DNA of 64,000 nucleotides from Siphonodentalium dalli (taxonomy: Eukaryota > Mollusca > Scaphopoda > Gadilida > Siphonodentaliidae), in assembly GCA_032622095.1 (NCBI GenBank), contig CP136061.1, positions 13,531,287 through 13,595,286 on the forward strand, read 5' to 3'. The notes under the pieces are model-generated. The model ran no database searches and had not been told where the DNA came from. It worked only from the letters and a program-made list of their open reading frames with translations. The position numbers and the translations under genes were made by a program. Positions 1-11,370 of the stretch are shown here, piece after piece (position 1 is the stretch's first letter; each line of letters starts with the position of its first letter).

Positions 1-2488
1 CCCTTTACCCATTAACAAGCATTCGCCTCCACGCGCAGCAAACGGATATCCATAGTACTGGATTTTGTCTGTTCTTGTAAATGACGTGGATTCGCACACA
101 TTTATAAATTACGGTATCCATAGTATTCGACAAGTTGTCCACGTGTCCAAACACGGCTATTGAAAATATATAGTACATGCCCCTGGCCACAACTCCCACT
201 ACACATAAGACCATTAACCCAGTACTATCACGCCCCCTCAGTAATAAGTAATTAAGATTTCACGGAATCATTCATATGTTATACGATGGATGAAATGACG
301 TCGCAGATTATTTCTTTGCATATAACGCCCCACCGTCGTCCAACCCGCTCCAAGAGTATACAAATTATCAATCCACAAACTATATATTGGCCTTGTCGAT
401 TCTGTCGGTGTCTCGCTGACCCCTCTTTTTTATTCTGGCAACGGGACAAATCTAAGTGTCGGCACATGTGTCCCACCCCAATTGTTGTATGTATATGTAC
501 ATGTATATATGGCAATAAAATATGTTTAAACAATGACATTTACAAGCTTCCCAATCAATGGAAGTACTCTCGCAGTGTTACTCTCATTAATGGCTAATTT
601 CAGCAAAATGCTCCCCGTTTACACTCGAAAGCACAAATTTATCTCCGAATTTTAATTAATTTGATATGGATCGTTTATACCTTGTACCTAAATGTCGTTT
701 TCCTTTGTTTTATTGAGTTCTGAAACTGCGAGGTGGGAAAATATTGGTTTGTTTACATTACGAATGTTTGATTTCGTAAACAGAATCAAATTCAGAATCC
801 GATAACCAAACTCCAGACAGAGTTATCTCCCATCGCCCCGCTGAGATATCACTGTCACACGGACATTTGGTAAGGATTTCTTACATGTTCTTTGTTCTTA
901 TGTTTTAGGATTAAAATTGTCTATGTCTGGCTCAGTTCATATTGTTTTTATCAATACCGAAAGAATTACTATTATTGCAAACTTTTGATGCCAAAATAAG
1001 ATAATATGTGGCTAAATATAGTTTCGACGATAAAATAGTTGAATCTGTCCGCAAAGTTAAAAAAGGTACCATCCTTCCGGCAGTGATCTATAATATAGCG
1101 GAGTGGGTGCTGCATGGAGTTTGTGTGGTAACAACGAAATAACTATTACGGTCTGATCGTTTACAACAATGTATACAGAGTGTAATCTGGTTTGTTCATT
1201 TGGGGAACCACAGCGTACGGTTGGTAATCTGCAATCAAAAATCAGATTATCCCACGAAATAACGACTCAGTTGATCAACGGACACAAACGAAAACCGGAA
1301 GTAATGGAGCCCGAGTGAAGTTGAGTCTCGGGGGTGTTAATGTTGGCCAATATTTCCTGGACTATAATATATGTTCTATTCTGTAGATTTATGTGTGGCC
1401 TTGACCTTCCGAGAGCCGCCGTTTATGGCCAGGGTCCGCGCTGGCGCGAAATTTGTTTTTTCAAATATTTTGCCAAATGAAAATTATTTTTGCAAAATGT
1501 TGTTAGAAGTTGCCAAATTCTATCAGTTCTACAACGTTGTGCCTTTTATTTTTACAATTTTTATAATCGCTGCTTGAGCGGCCATTGATATCGATAGTAA
1601 AGCAGTTAATTACTAATAATTCTCGCCTCTATACTTGGGTTTATCATAGAATAATAAACCAACAACATAACAATGAGATTGTGGAAGGGTTTCTTCATCA
1701 GAAAGGCACGTCGAACCAAAGAGAGTTAGCTATGTAAACATCACCACCAGTTACTAATGATATCGGATTAATTGTATGTTGATAGAGGGTTAACTTTTCA
1801 TAACCTTATAAATCATCATTAATACCAGTGATGAAAGATTTTCCTGGATTGAGTGGTATTAGTTGACAAATATTATTTAACTTTCTTTTTTTGCCAAATG
1901 AAAATATGTTTCACCAAATGTGAATTATTTTTGCCATTGGAAAATTTGGCAAGTGACAGTGCGAAGACTGTTTATGGCCGCGAGTTCAGTTTTGGCACGA
2001 TATTTTATAATAAACCATTAAAAAATAGATCAGCTCTCTTTTATATTATTGTAATTCCGATATACGCTGATATACCTGTGCAATTTTGATTATTTTGGCG
2101 GCCATTTTAAATATTGATTTTCAAAGTCAAGGACAACGAAATCGGCATGGAACGAAAACGCGTGTAGTCTAGTATGTTTGAGGAGTGGGTATGCCGTGAT
2201 GAGTTCACCATGTTGCTCGAATATGCCCATTTGGATATGCGTTAGCAATCCACTTTTAGTCCGCGAATCAGTTGACTCAAGCCGAACAAACAGTGTCGAG
2301 AATGATTGGGATGTTGTGTTCTTCCATCCGGGGACTGCCTGTTACTATATATGTTTGGAAAGAGTAATGTTCCTCTGGACAAATCCACCGGAGACTTTGT
2401 CTCATGTGAGTTAAACAAACTCTTAAGATCTTTCAGTCGATTACTAATTGCCATTCACTAGATGCAAACGTGCAGCTATTACACTCAC
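1..2488 (-). other. Partial intron downstream of HSPA12-like exon C
   Basis: This stretch follows the GTGAGT donor of exon C on the minus strand and reaches the window edge without another exon that I can recognise, so I read it as the start of a third intron. It is AT-rich. Two similar AT-rich blocks, about 1395-1590 and 1880-2115, share the words TTTATGGCC and GCCAAATGAAAAT and may be an old local duplication. A short plus-strand reading frame at 286-597 resembles no family I know and looks fortuitous. Confidence 0.5.
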
Positions 2489-2639
2489 CTCCTAAGTCGA
2501 TTATCATGTACTTGGAACCAGGTGTTTCGATGCTAAGGTGAGACCCATCCTTTGATGGTTCAATGGGAATTCGCTGACAATATATTGCAGCAGCCTCAGG
2601 TTCTAGAGCAATTGTCAAAATGTTGCTGCATATTCCTGC
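2489..2639 (-). CDS. HSPA12-like protein, coding exon C (internal)
   Basis: This is an internal exon of a heat shock 70 kDa protein 12 (HSPA12) family gene. The acceptor is a pyrimidine-rich tract ending in CAG at 2640-2642, and the donor is GTGAGT at 2483-2488. The exon is 151 bp, enters in phase 0 and leaves in phase 1. The translation starts AGICSNILTIALEPEAAAI and contains the EPEAA-x-IYC block typical of HSPA12 proteins rather than canonical HSP70. It ends in MIIDLGG, which is the start of the phosphate-2 loop of the actin/HSP70 ATPase fold; the remaining glycine and the following strand must lie in the next exon, outside the window. HSPA12 proteins have an atypical ATPase domain, and their clients are poorly known. 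I saw no stop or frameshift. Confidence 0.85.
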
Positions 2640-3485
2640 CTGAAAGAATGCGACGAAAGTCATGCATCGATTAAAGTAGAGTTTTAATCTGATGGATGAT
2701 TGGTTAAAGGGGGTCAATACCTTCGAAGTGGGTTCTTGCGAAATAACAGAAAAATATGAAAAATTACTGTAACAACAAAATCAGTATATTTTTACATGTA
2801 CCTGAGTACGTGTAAAAATATATTAATTTTGTTCTTTACTTTAATTACTAATAACTGTCCAATAATAAGTGTTTGCTTATGAACACCATTGTTATGGACA
2901 TGTTATAGTTCAATCAAAACTTTTATGGTAAACATAGGAAAAGGTCGATGCGTTGGAAATCATATTCAGACTAAAATATGTTAGCTTAGTACACGTTTAG
3001 AGATGTTTGTTGACAAATGACTTTAAACAGCTGACTTAAATATATATTTATTTTGCATATTTACCCACAGCATGTGTCTTCGGTCCCGTTAAGAAGATCT
3101 GAAACACTTAGATCATGCCATTAATTTCTACTCTGGCTATGTAGAGCTCATATTCCACCAGTTCAAACCCTGGAGATGTTCTGATTTGGGGGACTTTATA
3201 ACATTGGACACATAATGCCGGTTCCTTAATAGTATAATCCACATTATCAGGTGAGATAGCTACAAATGGCCATGACATCACACAACAATAGGTTGTCAAG
3301 TGAAATATGGCCCGAGAAGTATAAATTAATAAACTGCACACTTTCAAATGATTATATAGTGTACCATAGTGGAATGTCGGGGTTAATATTGGCCTGGAAA
3401 GTATGTGTAAATTATGTTAATATAACCAATTACAAACTAATCAATACGTGTGCGGGAACAGATCGATGTCACGTAGAAACAGTTT

Positions 3486-3560
3486 CACTGGTCTGAAATG
3501 ATAGCGTATCATAAGTTTGAAAACATATCAATGTCACATGGAAGTAGTTCTACTGTTCTG
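3486..3560 (+). repeat. Short degenerate tandem repeat before the LTR
   Basis: Two related units of about 66 bp read ATCGATGTCACGTAGAAAC and ATCAATGTCACATGGAAGT, each followed by a CTGTTCTGA or CTGGTCTGA word. They lie immediately left of the candidate LTR. Confidence 0.4.
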
Positions 3561-3866
3561 AGAAGTGTAGCAGATCATATTGTTTGTGCCAGGTCATGTG
3601 ACTCGGAAAGAAAGTTGGATTATAATCATATGCTGGCTGGAGGCGGGGCTTACTTGGTCGTACGTTCTTGAAGGGACGGATAGCACCACGACAGACTTTT
3701 AGGCGAAATCTCAAGCTGCTAGCTTTGTGGAAAGTTGTTGTGGTATTCATATATTCATACATCCTTTGCTGTTATAATAAAGACTGTGTATCTTTAAGAC
3801 TGTGTCTGAACCAGCGTCCCCAACGCGGAGAGGCGATCTACGGCCGACTATAGGACACATGTTTTT
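3556..3866 (+). repeat. Candidate 5' LTR of the Ty3/gypsy element
   Basis: This region directly precedes a credible primer-binding site and has LTR-like features: a TG-initial left end near 3556-3568 (TGTAGCAG), an AATAAA polyadenylation signal near 3776, and an ACACA word near the right end at about 3856-3860. The exact boundaries are inferred, because I found no second copy downstream of env to compare with. If it is an LTR it is about 300 bp long. The 3' LTR seems to have been lost when the element was cut off at about 13680. Confidence 0.45.
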
Positions 3867-3887
3867 TGGTTGCCGTGAGCAGAATTC
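3867..3887 (+). promoter_or_regulatory. Candidate primer-binding site, tRNA-Ser type
   Basis: The sequence TGG-TT-GCCGTGAGCAGAATTC begins with TGG, the complement of a tRNA CCA end. It then matches the expected complement of the acceptor and T-arm of an animal serine tRNA (UGA/CGA type) with about two differences and one extra base. The position just after the putative LTR is correct for a reverse transcription primer site. The tRNA identity is from memory of the general tRNA form and should be tested by alignment. Confidence 0.5.
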
Positions 3888-4278
3888 CTAATTAAGCTGC
3901 TGGTAAATTAGGAAAAGTGCTGAAAAATTCTAAAGGACAGAACATTCAGTGAAATGCAAAAATTCAGCAGAAGAAAATCCAGGAAGAAGATAAATTCAGA
4001 ACATTCTGTGAAAAATAAAATTCACAAATATAAACATTCAGTTCAGAAGGAAAACCAAGAAGATAAAGTCACAAATATTAACATTCAGTTCAACAAGAAA
4101 TTCAACAGTTGTAAACATCTGACATTCGAAGTTATAGTGTGGTACCCAGCTGACATTTCAAGTTTACTGACAATTCCAGTTGATTGAAGATAGTTCTGTG
4201 GTGGTGATAGTGTGAGTACCTTTTACATAGATTGAATATACGGCATTCTGAAACAACATACCAATGTAATTTTAATTA
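3888..4278 (+). other. Retroelement leader with repeated ACATTCAG motif
   Basis: This is an untranslated leader between the PBS and the first ORF. It is very A-rich and contains at least four copies of an ACATTCAG or ACATTCTG word (near 3943, 3999, 4034 and 4081). These could be a packaging or structural element, or simple low-complexity expansion. Confidence 0.35.
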
Positions 4279-4703
4279 ATGGCTGGACGGTTCGCATACA
4301 TACCCCTAACAGCAGGGATTTCGTCAGAACCAGAGTTTGAAAACGATAGAACTTCATATCGAGAATCCCTCAATCGGCCACCTCGAGTACCAGTACTACC
4401 AAATACATTAATTGGGTACGACGCACCATTTCAATTTATAGACTATTGTAGTTTGTGTAAGGAACGCGTTAGTACAATATCGCCGAAAGTATTTAAACGA
4501 GTCGTGAAATTAAATTAGAGGTACATTGCAATAGAATAAGGGTTTTGGAAGAGATTCAAATTTTTAACAAATATAATAATTGTGTTTTTGACAGGTATAC
4601 AATATGGACATCTACTAAAACACCGTTTGCAGATTTTCCAGCAAGAATTGTTGCTCGTTTTCCGTTTTTGCGATATCCGACACCATTTGGATGTCTAATC
4701 TGA
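4279..4703 (+). pseudogene. Unidentified leader ORF upstream of gag
   Basis: An ATG at 4279 opens 79 codons to a stop at 4516-4518. A second open stretch in the next frame runs from about 4508 to 4703. One frameshift near 4505-4510 would join them into a protein of roughly 145 residues. The first part has a CSLC motif near its end, and the second ends in a basic, proline- and phenylalanine-rich stretch (FPARIVARFPFLRYPTPF). The later interval 4704-4790 contains further short open pieces. I recognise no family. The location, between the PBS and gag, is not part of the usual LTR-gag-pol-env layout. It could be an accessory protein or a captured sequence. This is inference. Confidence 0.35.
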
Positions 4704-4820
4704 AGACATTAATTAAAGCACGAGAATTGGCCTAAAGTGATGAGGCAGTAATGTTTATTGATGAGGACATGGTCACTATGGAAAGATAAATTAATATTGT
4801 ATGCTTGTTAATAAAATAAA

Positions 4821-5963
4821 ATGGCCGAAGCACCAGAGATACCTAGTTTAGATTTTGGCAGTGAATCAGAGATAAGAATGATTGAGTATGATGCGCTAAT
4901 GCATCAGCGTATAGGTGAGGAGAGAAATAGACATAGGGATTTAAACCCTAATGACCGACCACCTGCGTATGAACGAATTGATCAGGGAATTGACTGAACA
5001 AATGCATTTATTTCAAAATGCAGTGGTTCAACAGTCCGAGGCCTCGAAACACTCAACAGCGGTTCAGGCAGCTTTGGGCGCTGCTACGATAATAGGAACT
5101 TATTCAAGTGAATCCAAAGGCTCAAATACTGGATTTTACAAATACAAAGGTATTCTGTTGCTGTGGACGCAGCGGGTGAGGATAAAATTAAGTTAGCTAA
5201 TCAAACTGCCTGGGGACCAGTAGCAGAATTGTACAAAGATTTATGAAACAAAATACGATTCATGGGGTCCTAAGAATTACTTGGGCTGAGTTTAAAAGGG
5301 AATTCCGTCCCCGTTATGGCGAGATAGCAGATAATCAACATGCCCTTTCCATTTTACGCAATATTAGACACAATAAAGATGAGAGTATTCAGGTATATGC
5401 CGAACGATTAAGGGAGATAGCTATGGATGCGTTTGACGATCATATACAAGATCCAGCCATTGAAATGGTGGGATATTTTGTTGATGGGTTGTATAATGAT
5501 TCATTGAGGTTTAAATTAATGAGGGAAAATCATCCACAGTAAGACAGGGCAGTAGACTATGCAATGAGTGAAGCTAATTTACATAAACGGTATAAACTGA
5601 GGTATGGTGGGTGTACATATGATAGGTCTCGAAGAAATGCTGTTGATAACGAAATGCCCATTGCAATGGAAGTTGATCATTTTCGTAGAAGGGGTTTTGA
5701 CAGAGTTCAGAGATCTCAACCAAATAGGTATGCGGGACCATGCCCAGTGCAAGCTCAAAATGGGTATCATGGCCACGCATTATGTCGGGGCCAAAATAGG
5801 GGGTCGCTACCTCAAAATAATGTGAGCGTATTAAAAATGAAAAATGAAACAGCAAGGCCAGTTAATCCGTCAAATTCACATAGTTTTGTAATAAATCAAT
5901 GCGCTGGGACGCCATTTCGGTATAATATTGTCAAAAAGGAGGACATTCTATAGACTGGTGTTG
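4821..5963 (+). pseudogene. gag: Ty3/gypsy gag, broken
   Basis: This is the structural protein gene of the retroelement. The ATG at 4821 opens a 58-codon N-terminal piece with a PPAY late-domain-like motif at residues 47-50 (4959-4970), then a stop at 4995-4997. The frame continues at 4951-5150 and, after further shifts near 5150 and 5240, at 5243-5542, where the WAEFKREFRPRYGE and DESIQVYAERLREIA blocks are typical of the retrotransposon gag capsid domain. A single TAA at 5540-5542 interrupts the same frame, which reopens to 5953. A zinc-knuckle remnant follows at about 5917-5961: the second Cys, His and last Cys (TGT 5929, CAT 5944, TGT 5959) are present, but the first Cys appears replaced and a frameshift cuts the motif. 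It contains at least four frameshifts and a premature stop, so it is not functional. Confidence 0.75.
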
Positions 5964-6478
5964 GTTGCATCAGGCAGATGAAGGACGAAGGAAACATTAA
6001 ACTAAGCGGTTCCATTATTAAGGTGGCCGAAAAATGGAACGAAATAAATCAAAAGATAATAATAAAACATTTTTAAGCCAGAATAATTGAGCAAATTAAA
6101 TGTTTCGTGTTAGGTAGACGTCAAAATGATAACTTAAATGGTTTACACGATGATAAGACATCTCATATATCAGATGGTAGAACTAGGAATGTAATTAAAT
6201 TCAATCAAATAAAATATCCAAATGAGCCACCAGTGTATAATGGAATAAAATCAGGTAAAAATGATTTTCAGAGAGGCAAAATTAACCAGAAGTTGGCTAG
6301 TGGACAAGTAAAATCTAAATTTGATAACACAACACCGAAAATAATAATTGAGCAAAAGAAACAAACTATCAATCATAAAAAGGGAGTGAAAAATAATAAT
6401 TGGGATTTTATGAAACATAAAACATTGATATGAATTAGTAGCACAAATTACAATTATCATGGAGACACTGGGAAACTG
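5964..6478 (+). pseudogene. Lysine- and asparagine-rich linker between gag and protease
   Basis: An open frame at 6107-6433 (108 codons) encodes a basic, low-complexity segment with no recognised domain. It carries a second PPxY motif, PPVY, at residues 41-44 (6227-6238). It probably represents the gag C-terminus or gag-pol linker of the same element. It stops at 6433, and the protease follows in another frame. Confidence 0.5.
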
Positions 6479-6730
6479 TTGGGGGAACTTGTACCATGTT
6501 CCATCGTAATACTGATTAGAAAACAAAGGGTAAGAGCTTTGTTGGATAGTGGAGCTGTTTGTTCACTAATTAATATAAACTTGTATGAAAAATTACAAGA
6601 TCGACCCAATCTTATTAAGAAACAAGCAACTGTTACTTCAGCGAGCAATGACACATTAAAAATAATAGGGTATATAAACTATGTAACTATGAATTTAAAC
6701 AGGTCACTTATACTTGGACAAGATTTTTAA
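6479..6730 (+). pseudogene. pro: Retroelement aspartic protease
   Basis: The open frame is 83 codons. RVRALLDSGAVCSLI contains the catalytic DSG triad of a retropepsin (Asp at residue 23, 6545-6547), and the C-terminus ILGQDF matches the conserved ILG-x-DF end of Ty3/gypsy proteases. The domain looks complete, with its catalytic Asp intact. A TAA at 6728-6730 separates it from pol. Retropepsins act as homodimers that cleave Gag-Pol. Confidence 0.8.
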
Positions 6731-7101
6731 AGAGACAATGGAGTAAGAATGTATTTTGATTTGGGAGCCATAAAAATTAGAAATCAATTGGTGGGCCTAG
6801 TACCAGACATCCATAAAGCATCTTTATTATGTCTGAAAGTTAATTGTAAACTGCAACCAAGGACAAGTGCCATTTGATCAGCCAAAATAGTAGGGGGAGC
6901 TAAGATGTTTAATTCTCCCTTCATAATGGTGACTAGTACAGAGAGTGAGTTTCTCAGCCAGCATCCAGGAGTCACATTGGAAGAGTCAAAAATCACTATA
7001 AACTATAAACTATAAACGATTGTATTCCCATCAAAATAATTAATCAAACTGACAGGCATTATAATTTCAAACGTGGCTGGGTTGTATGGAAAATACTTCC
7101 T
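6731..7101 (+). pseudogene. Protease-RT spacer of pol, interrupted
   Basis: Translation through the stops gives a continuous retroelement-like spacer (for example RMYFDLGAIKIRNQL and LLCLKVNCKL), broken by isolated stops at about 6729, 6877 and 7007. No domain is assigned. Confidence 0.45.
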
Positions 7102-8450
7102 ATGCAGGAAGCAGAAGTAAATGAAATTTCGAATTCTTTTGAAGTGGAAGAGGTACGGGTCGATGAGAAAGAAATTAATGCCCCACCGGAACATTTAAAG
7201 GGGGTCACTGATTTGGTATTGAAAAATGAAGATTTTTTTGCTGGAAACGATAAACAATTGGGAGAAACACCAGCATATGAAATGACCATAGACACCGCAA
7301 ATCATGCACCGATCTCACTAAAACCTTATAGAATACCTTTACACCTGAGACAGCTCTATAGAGATGCTATTGATTCAATGGAAAATGCAGGAATAATAAG
7401 CAAATATAAGAGTAGTTGGTCCAACCCTTGCTTGTTGACACCTAAATCTGATGGTACATGGAGGTTTTGCTGTGATTTTCGTGTTTGAAATAAGATAACA
7501 AAGACTACATTTACTTGTTTCTATGGTAACTGGTTTTTCAATCGCACCGCGTATGGCATGAAGAATGCTCCGTGTGGATATAGTGAGTTGATGGCAATTG
7601 TTTTAAAAGGGTTAACTAGCGTAATAAACTATATTGATGATATATTGATATTCAGTGATTGTATATCTAGTCACGTGACACATGTAACTCAGGTATTTCA
7701 AAGGCTAAGGGAACATAACATCAAACTGAAATTAAAGAAGTGTTCATTTTTCAAATCAGAGACAAAATGTTTGGGTTTTATAGTAAATGAAACAGGTAGA
7801 GCACCTGATCCTAACAAAATTAAGGCATTGAAGAACATGGTAGCACCTACTACAGTGAGAGGTGTTAGAGGTTTTATTGCAACTATGTCCTATTGCCGAC
7901 GTTTTCTCCCTAACTTTAGTGAAATATCTATTCCTTTGATTAATTTAACTAAGAAATATGCCAAGTTTAAATGGGATAAACAGTGCCAAGATGCTTTTGA
8001 ATATTCAAAAGAAAGTCTAGTTGTCATACCTCAATTTGCTTATCCAGATTTGAATAATCCATACACATTGTATACAGATAGTAGTCAAAATGCGATTGGT
8101 GCAGTATTAGTTCAAAGTTGTGATCAAAATGAAGGAATAAATATACCACAATGTAGGAATAAAAAGCTAATTTATTTTCTGTCAGCAAAATTGAGTCCTA
8201 CATTGTGAAAAATGTCAGTGATTGAAAAAGAAGTCTATGCAACATGTTATGCTCTTAAAAAGCTTGATCATTATTTAAATGGTGCCACGTGTGCTATTAA
8301 AATGGATCATCAACCTTTAAAATATTTATTAACAATATAATAACCTGAAAATTCAGAGGTGGATGTTGTGTTTATCAGCTTATAATTGCACTATAAAATA
8401 TCTGCCAGGAAGTTAAAACGGTGTAGCAGATTTATTAAGTAGAATACCAT
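7102..8450 (+). pseudogene. pol: Ty3/gypsy reverse transcriptase and RNase H, internally deleted
   Basis: The RT starts in the frame at 7102-7488. RIPLHLRQLYRDAIDSMENAGII and WSNPCLLTPKSDGTWRFCCDFR are the standard fingers blocks. A stop at 7486-7488 is followed in the same frame by NKITKTT and then directly by FYGNWFFNRTAYGMKNAP. The roughly 50 residues that normally lie between these, including palm motif A with its first catalytic Asp, are missing, so there is an in-frame deletion. The YIDDILIF motif (catalytic YxDD) is present near 7630. The RNase H region follows: TDSS near 8079, IEKEVYA near 8221, MDHQPLKYL near 8302 and the KIQRW...ADLLSR tail near 8351-8443. Stops occur at 8206 and about 8338. 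The enzyme cannot be active as it stands. Confidence 0.85.
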
Positions 8451-8547
8451 ATTCAGCAGAAACAGAAGCCCGACTTTCTGATATTCATATCAATGATAAC
8501 AATTTACCAATAAATTTGATTAATTTAAATCAAATTACAAGTGTAAA

Positions 8548-9734
8548 GTGGAAACCAATGATCCATTACGACAAGGCGAATTGTCAAATGAAGAAGTCGC
8601 TCAGTTTAATATGAAAATTGAACAAGGGGAAGACTCAGAAATTCAGGAAATTATTGCATCATATAACAGTAATAATTCTTCCCCATCAATTACTAATAAA
8701 CATTTACTTATAGAAGATGTGTTATATTACATATCAAATGCAGACGATGACCCTATGCTGAGATTATATATATTGAGTCATTTGCAAGAAAATGTACTGA
8801 TGCAATATCATGACAAACTGGGACATTTTTGAATTGAACACACATTTCAAATAATTTGTCATAAATATTACTGGAAAAATATGTACAAGTGTATATATGA
8901 ACACTGTGAGAAGTGTGTAATTTGTAAATCACGGAATTTGGTGAAACTGAGACCTCCATTACAGGACACCAACATGCCAGCTTTTATATGGACAAAATGG
9001 AGTATATATATATCTGGACCATTCCCTCTGACACTAGCAAATAATAAATATTTGTTAAATTGGTTTTGATGTATAGTGGTTGGATAGAATCATTTCCAAT
9101 AACACGTAAAAGCACGGATTTGATTATTCATTGTCTTTTGGAAAATATTATACCAAGATTTGGCGTTCCAATGGAAATTCTGAGCGATAACACTTCAAAT
9201 AAATTTAAAGAAGTACGTACAAATCTAGGAATAAAATTACTTTTAACAAGTTTTTATTCACCTCAGTCAAATAGCTGCAATGAGAGGTCCCATCGTTGTT
9301 TAAATGGCATACTAGCTAAAATTATGGAAGGAAATCAGCGAACGTGGGATCTTGTTTTGGGACAAGCATTATTAGCATATAGATGCATGATTTCAGATTC
9401 ATCTAAAACTTATAGTTTTGAACTAATGTATTCACATCCATCCGTTTTGCCATTGGATAATATTTTAGCTCCCAGACTAAGATATATGGGAGATCAGATG
9501 CATCAGATTACTCTTCAAGCACAACACAGAGCGTTCCGTGCGGTACACCATCACATGAAAATTGCTAAACGTAAACAAAAGGAAAGAGTTAAGACCACAG
9601 AGGTTGATTATAATGTGGGTGATAAAGTATATTATAAGATTGGACAGACATCGGGTAAATTTTCATCAAAATGGGCTCCATATCACGTGATTCTAGAAAA
9701 AAAAGTCCTGCTTCATTTATTATTAAGGATTTGA
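8548..9734 (+). pseudogene. int: Ty3/gypsy integrase with a lost catalytic Asp
   Basis: The segment 8548-8832 ends with the His part of the zinc-binding domain (HDKLGHF, near 8809-8832). The Cys pair follows in CEKCVIC near 8905-8925. The catalytic core has WSIYISGPFPLT at about 8998, where Tyr (TAT 9007-9009) stands at the usual first Asp. The second Asp is kept in ILSDNTSNKF, and the Glu in SNSCNERSHRCLN. A frameshift near 9060-9069 moves the rest to another frame, open to 9734. The C-terminal part includes the VDYNVGDKVYYK block common in Ty3/gypsy integrases (near 9604). Integrase inserts the cDNA; here the loss of the first Asp and the shift make it inactive. Confidence 0.85.
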
Positions 9735-11370
9735 TCACGGGAAAACATATAATAGTCACAGTAGGAACTGGAAAATACAAAAAAAAGACATTAACTCGCA
9801 GAATGAGGCTTTGTTCGAGTTTTCTGTCTGATTGAGCCATTTGTTCTGACATGCTGTAATATAACAAATGTTTTTAAAAGAGAGCAATAGATATGGATTT
9901 ATGAACGAGCCGATTGTCAAACAATAGGGGCCCAGATGCTGTTAACTGTCATTTATGAGAGGTGTTAAAAGTATGGGACCCCAAATGCTGTTAAGTGTCA
10001 TTAAGGAGAGGTGTTAAAAGTACAATTACTGGTTTTCTATAGGCCTCGGGCTAGGAACTATAATCACTTAATGCCGCGTGAGTGAATTAAAGTGAAGTTG
10101 TGTTAAGTAACAAAAAAAAGATTAAAAGTATTTCTCAGTGTCACAATCAGGTGATAAAATAAAAGTTTGTGGAAAATAAGATATTTTTACAAGTGAAAAT
10201 AGGCCACAAATGTAATAAAGAACGTTCTGTTAAACGTGTCGTATATTCAGTGCACCACACTAGCAGGGTGTGATGCTGGTTTTTAGTTCTATGGTCTGTT
10301 TAATTAGTTGAAAACTAGTGACCCGTATGCTCAATTAAGAGTCACTATAATAAACAGTCATATTGAAACAAAAGTTGGTGAAAATGTGCTGTTCGTTCAT
10401 TTATATAATGGATTTCGATAATACCGGAAGTTTCGATAAATTTATGAAGCCGAATAGTAAAAATCACTAAAAACTGTGCAACTGTCAATATGCAAGGTTA
10501 AAATTGCGCTAAACAAACTTCATATTTGCTTGTAATATGCAGTGTTAGTTGTATGGCGTATATGAGCCACATAGAGTATGCAAGCTCATGTGGATTACAT
10601 GTAATCATAATGGGTGTCATGTCGGGGATGGAAGGTCCCACAAACAATAGAAAAAAAGCTTATTCTATAATACTAAACTTGGATGTTGGAAACAAGTAAA
10701 GAACTTCCTAGGGGCGAGAATCAGTGTATCAAAGCGATATGCGTGAATCGTGCCAAATGGGTTAGATCGAACCGATGTCCAGGTATCGATCTAGTGTATA
10801 TTATACAGTGGATTGGGATTGAATACAGAAAATAATTGACCTGTCCTAACGAAAAACAAAACGGAATGATGTAATGAGTTTGGGAATGAGAAAATTGGTA
10901 AACGAGAATTACATTGTCATAAGAAAGAGTTAATAAAATGTAATGTGGTAACGATATAATTGAATAATAACTTCTTATATAAAGGCCTATTAAAATAGCC
11001 ATTAATCACGCAAAATAGGATACAGTAAGTAATTGTAAGTAAATTGTAAATGTGTTTGCAAAGTCTAAATAAATTGGTTGCGTATGGAAACAATTTGGTC
11101 GAGTAATTGAATGATATCTGCTTAAATGAGGCTTATTAACAGAGTCATTTACCACACTACGGGAACAAAAAGTAATTGTAAGTAAATTGGAAATGATTGA
11201 GAAGTCTAAGTAAATTAGTCGCGTGTAGAAATAATGGAATCTTATATTGAAATTGATTATATATAATAAACAAATTGAAGCCGAAAGTAGGTTAGTAATC
11301 TTATATTGGAATTGAAAATATATAATAAGCAAATCAAAAACGAAAGCTGATACGAATTTTCATTATTTTT
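9735..11370 (+). other. Long pol-env spacer with small tandem repeats
   Basis: There is no convincing gene in these 1.6 kb, which separate pol from the env-like region. It contains two units of about 48 bp (9926-10021) sharing GCTGTTAA and GAGAGGTGTTAAAAGTA, a related pair at 11029-11094 and 11170-11235 sharing AGTAATTGTAAGTAAATTG, and a pair at 11239-11297 and 11298-11352 sharing ATCTTATATTG. The plus strand is purine-rich. It could be spacer of the element or contain an unrecognised insertion. Confidence 0.45.

Noticed and set aside
7102-8450. Functional reverse transcriptase
   Set aside because: The palm motif A is deleted and stops interrupt the frame.
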